A stretch of DNA of 5,601 bases from positions 1 to 5,601 of the forward strand of contig CAJWVP010000206.1 of the NCBI GenBank assembly GCA_913048145.1. Reading direction: 5' to 3'. This DNA is from an uncultured Rhodospirillaceae bacterium. GTDB taxonomy: Bacteria; Pseudomonadota; Alphaproteobacteria; Rhodospirillales; Casp-alpha2. This document shows, in pieces, positions 5,497-5,601 of this stretch. Each line of letters opens with the position of its first letter. The stretch's first letter is position 1. The translations under genes and the position numbers were made by a program. Under the pieces are notes generated by a model. The model was not told the DNA's origin and did no database searches. It saw only the letters and a program-made list of their open reading frames with translations.

Positions 5497-5601
5497 AAAT
5501 AAACAATTTGTGTTTTTAAATAATTATTTTCTATTTCAATAAAAGGATATTTTTTAATTATTTTTCTTTTTAAATTATAATTTTTTTTTAATAACTCATA
5601 A
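5484..5601 (-). CDS. C-terminal end of an unidentified gene, partial
   Basis: On the minus strand one frame stays open from the window edge for 38 codons to a TAA at 5486-5484. It reads YELLKKNYNLKRK, then IIKKYPFIEIENNYLK, then TQIVYLKKK. In DNA of about 10% G+C, stops are very frequent, so an open run of this length is suggestive. The alternating hydrophobic pattern in the second half looks like a beta-strand pair at the end of a real protein. I do not recognise the family. The Lys, Asn, Ile and Tyr richness follows from the base composition and matches the gmd remnant, so both may come from the same AT-rich donor. Convergent orientation with gmd suits a polysaccharide gene cluster, but that is context only. 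Confidence 0.4.
   Translation of the reverse strand, partial: YELLKKNYNLKRKIIKKYPFIEIENNYLKTQIVYLKKK

Noticed and set aside
4966..5601. CRISPR array or tandem-repeat origin in the AT-rich end
   Set aside because: The A/T runs are irregular, with no repeated unit and spacer pattern and no recognisable DnaA boxes or iterons.

Overview
The window looks like part of an alphaproteobacterial chromosome, most likely a Rhodospirillales-like and possibly marine lineage. The evidence is a G+C-rich body, the style of the GlmU, GlmS and phosphoglycolate phosphatase proteins, and a TIGR02444-type protein. This placement is an inference from protein style and base composition; no database was searched. 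The last ~640 bases are very different in composition and content, and they are the most unusual part of the window.

Layout. Bases 1-127 hold no gene I can support. A TIGR02444-family protein of unknown function (128-640, +) is followed by ~215 bases of apparently decayed sequence, which includes a 28-codon ORF resembling the N-terminus of an alpha/beta hydrolase. Next come a tRNA-Val(CAC) gene (856-930, -) with encoded CCA and a gph-type HAD phosphatase (972-1655, -). The ~100-bp divergent region 1656-1756 separates gph from glmU (1757-3133, +). It contains two hairpins and a CCGGT element that could pair in more than one way. glmS (3142-4965, +) follows glmU after 8 bases.

How the genes work together. 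GlmS makes glucosamine-6-phosphate from fructose-6-phosphate and glutamine. GlmU turns glucosamine-1-phosphate into UDP-GlcNAc, the precursor of peptidoglycan and lipid A. The intermediate step, GlmM, is not in this window. Gph is a metabolite-repair or glycolate-pathway phosphatase and shares only the divergent intergenic region with glmU.

Right end. After the glmS stop the G+C content falls stepwise, from about 58% in late glmS to ~40-48%, then ~21%, then ~10% in the last 141 bases. This stretch contains a small ORF resembling the helix-turn-helix part of serine recombinases, without a catalytic domain (4976-5305, +). It also holds the C-terminal piece of a GDP-mannose 4,6-dehydratase in another frame, with no N-terminus (about 5278-5457, +), and the C-terminal end of an unidentified gene entering from beyond the window (5484-5601, -). 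I read this as either the edge of a surface-polysaccharide island acquired from an AT-rich organism (SAR11-like in composition) or an assembly chimera. The sequence alone cannot decide between these.
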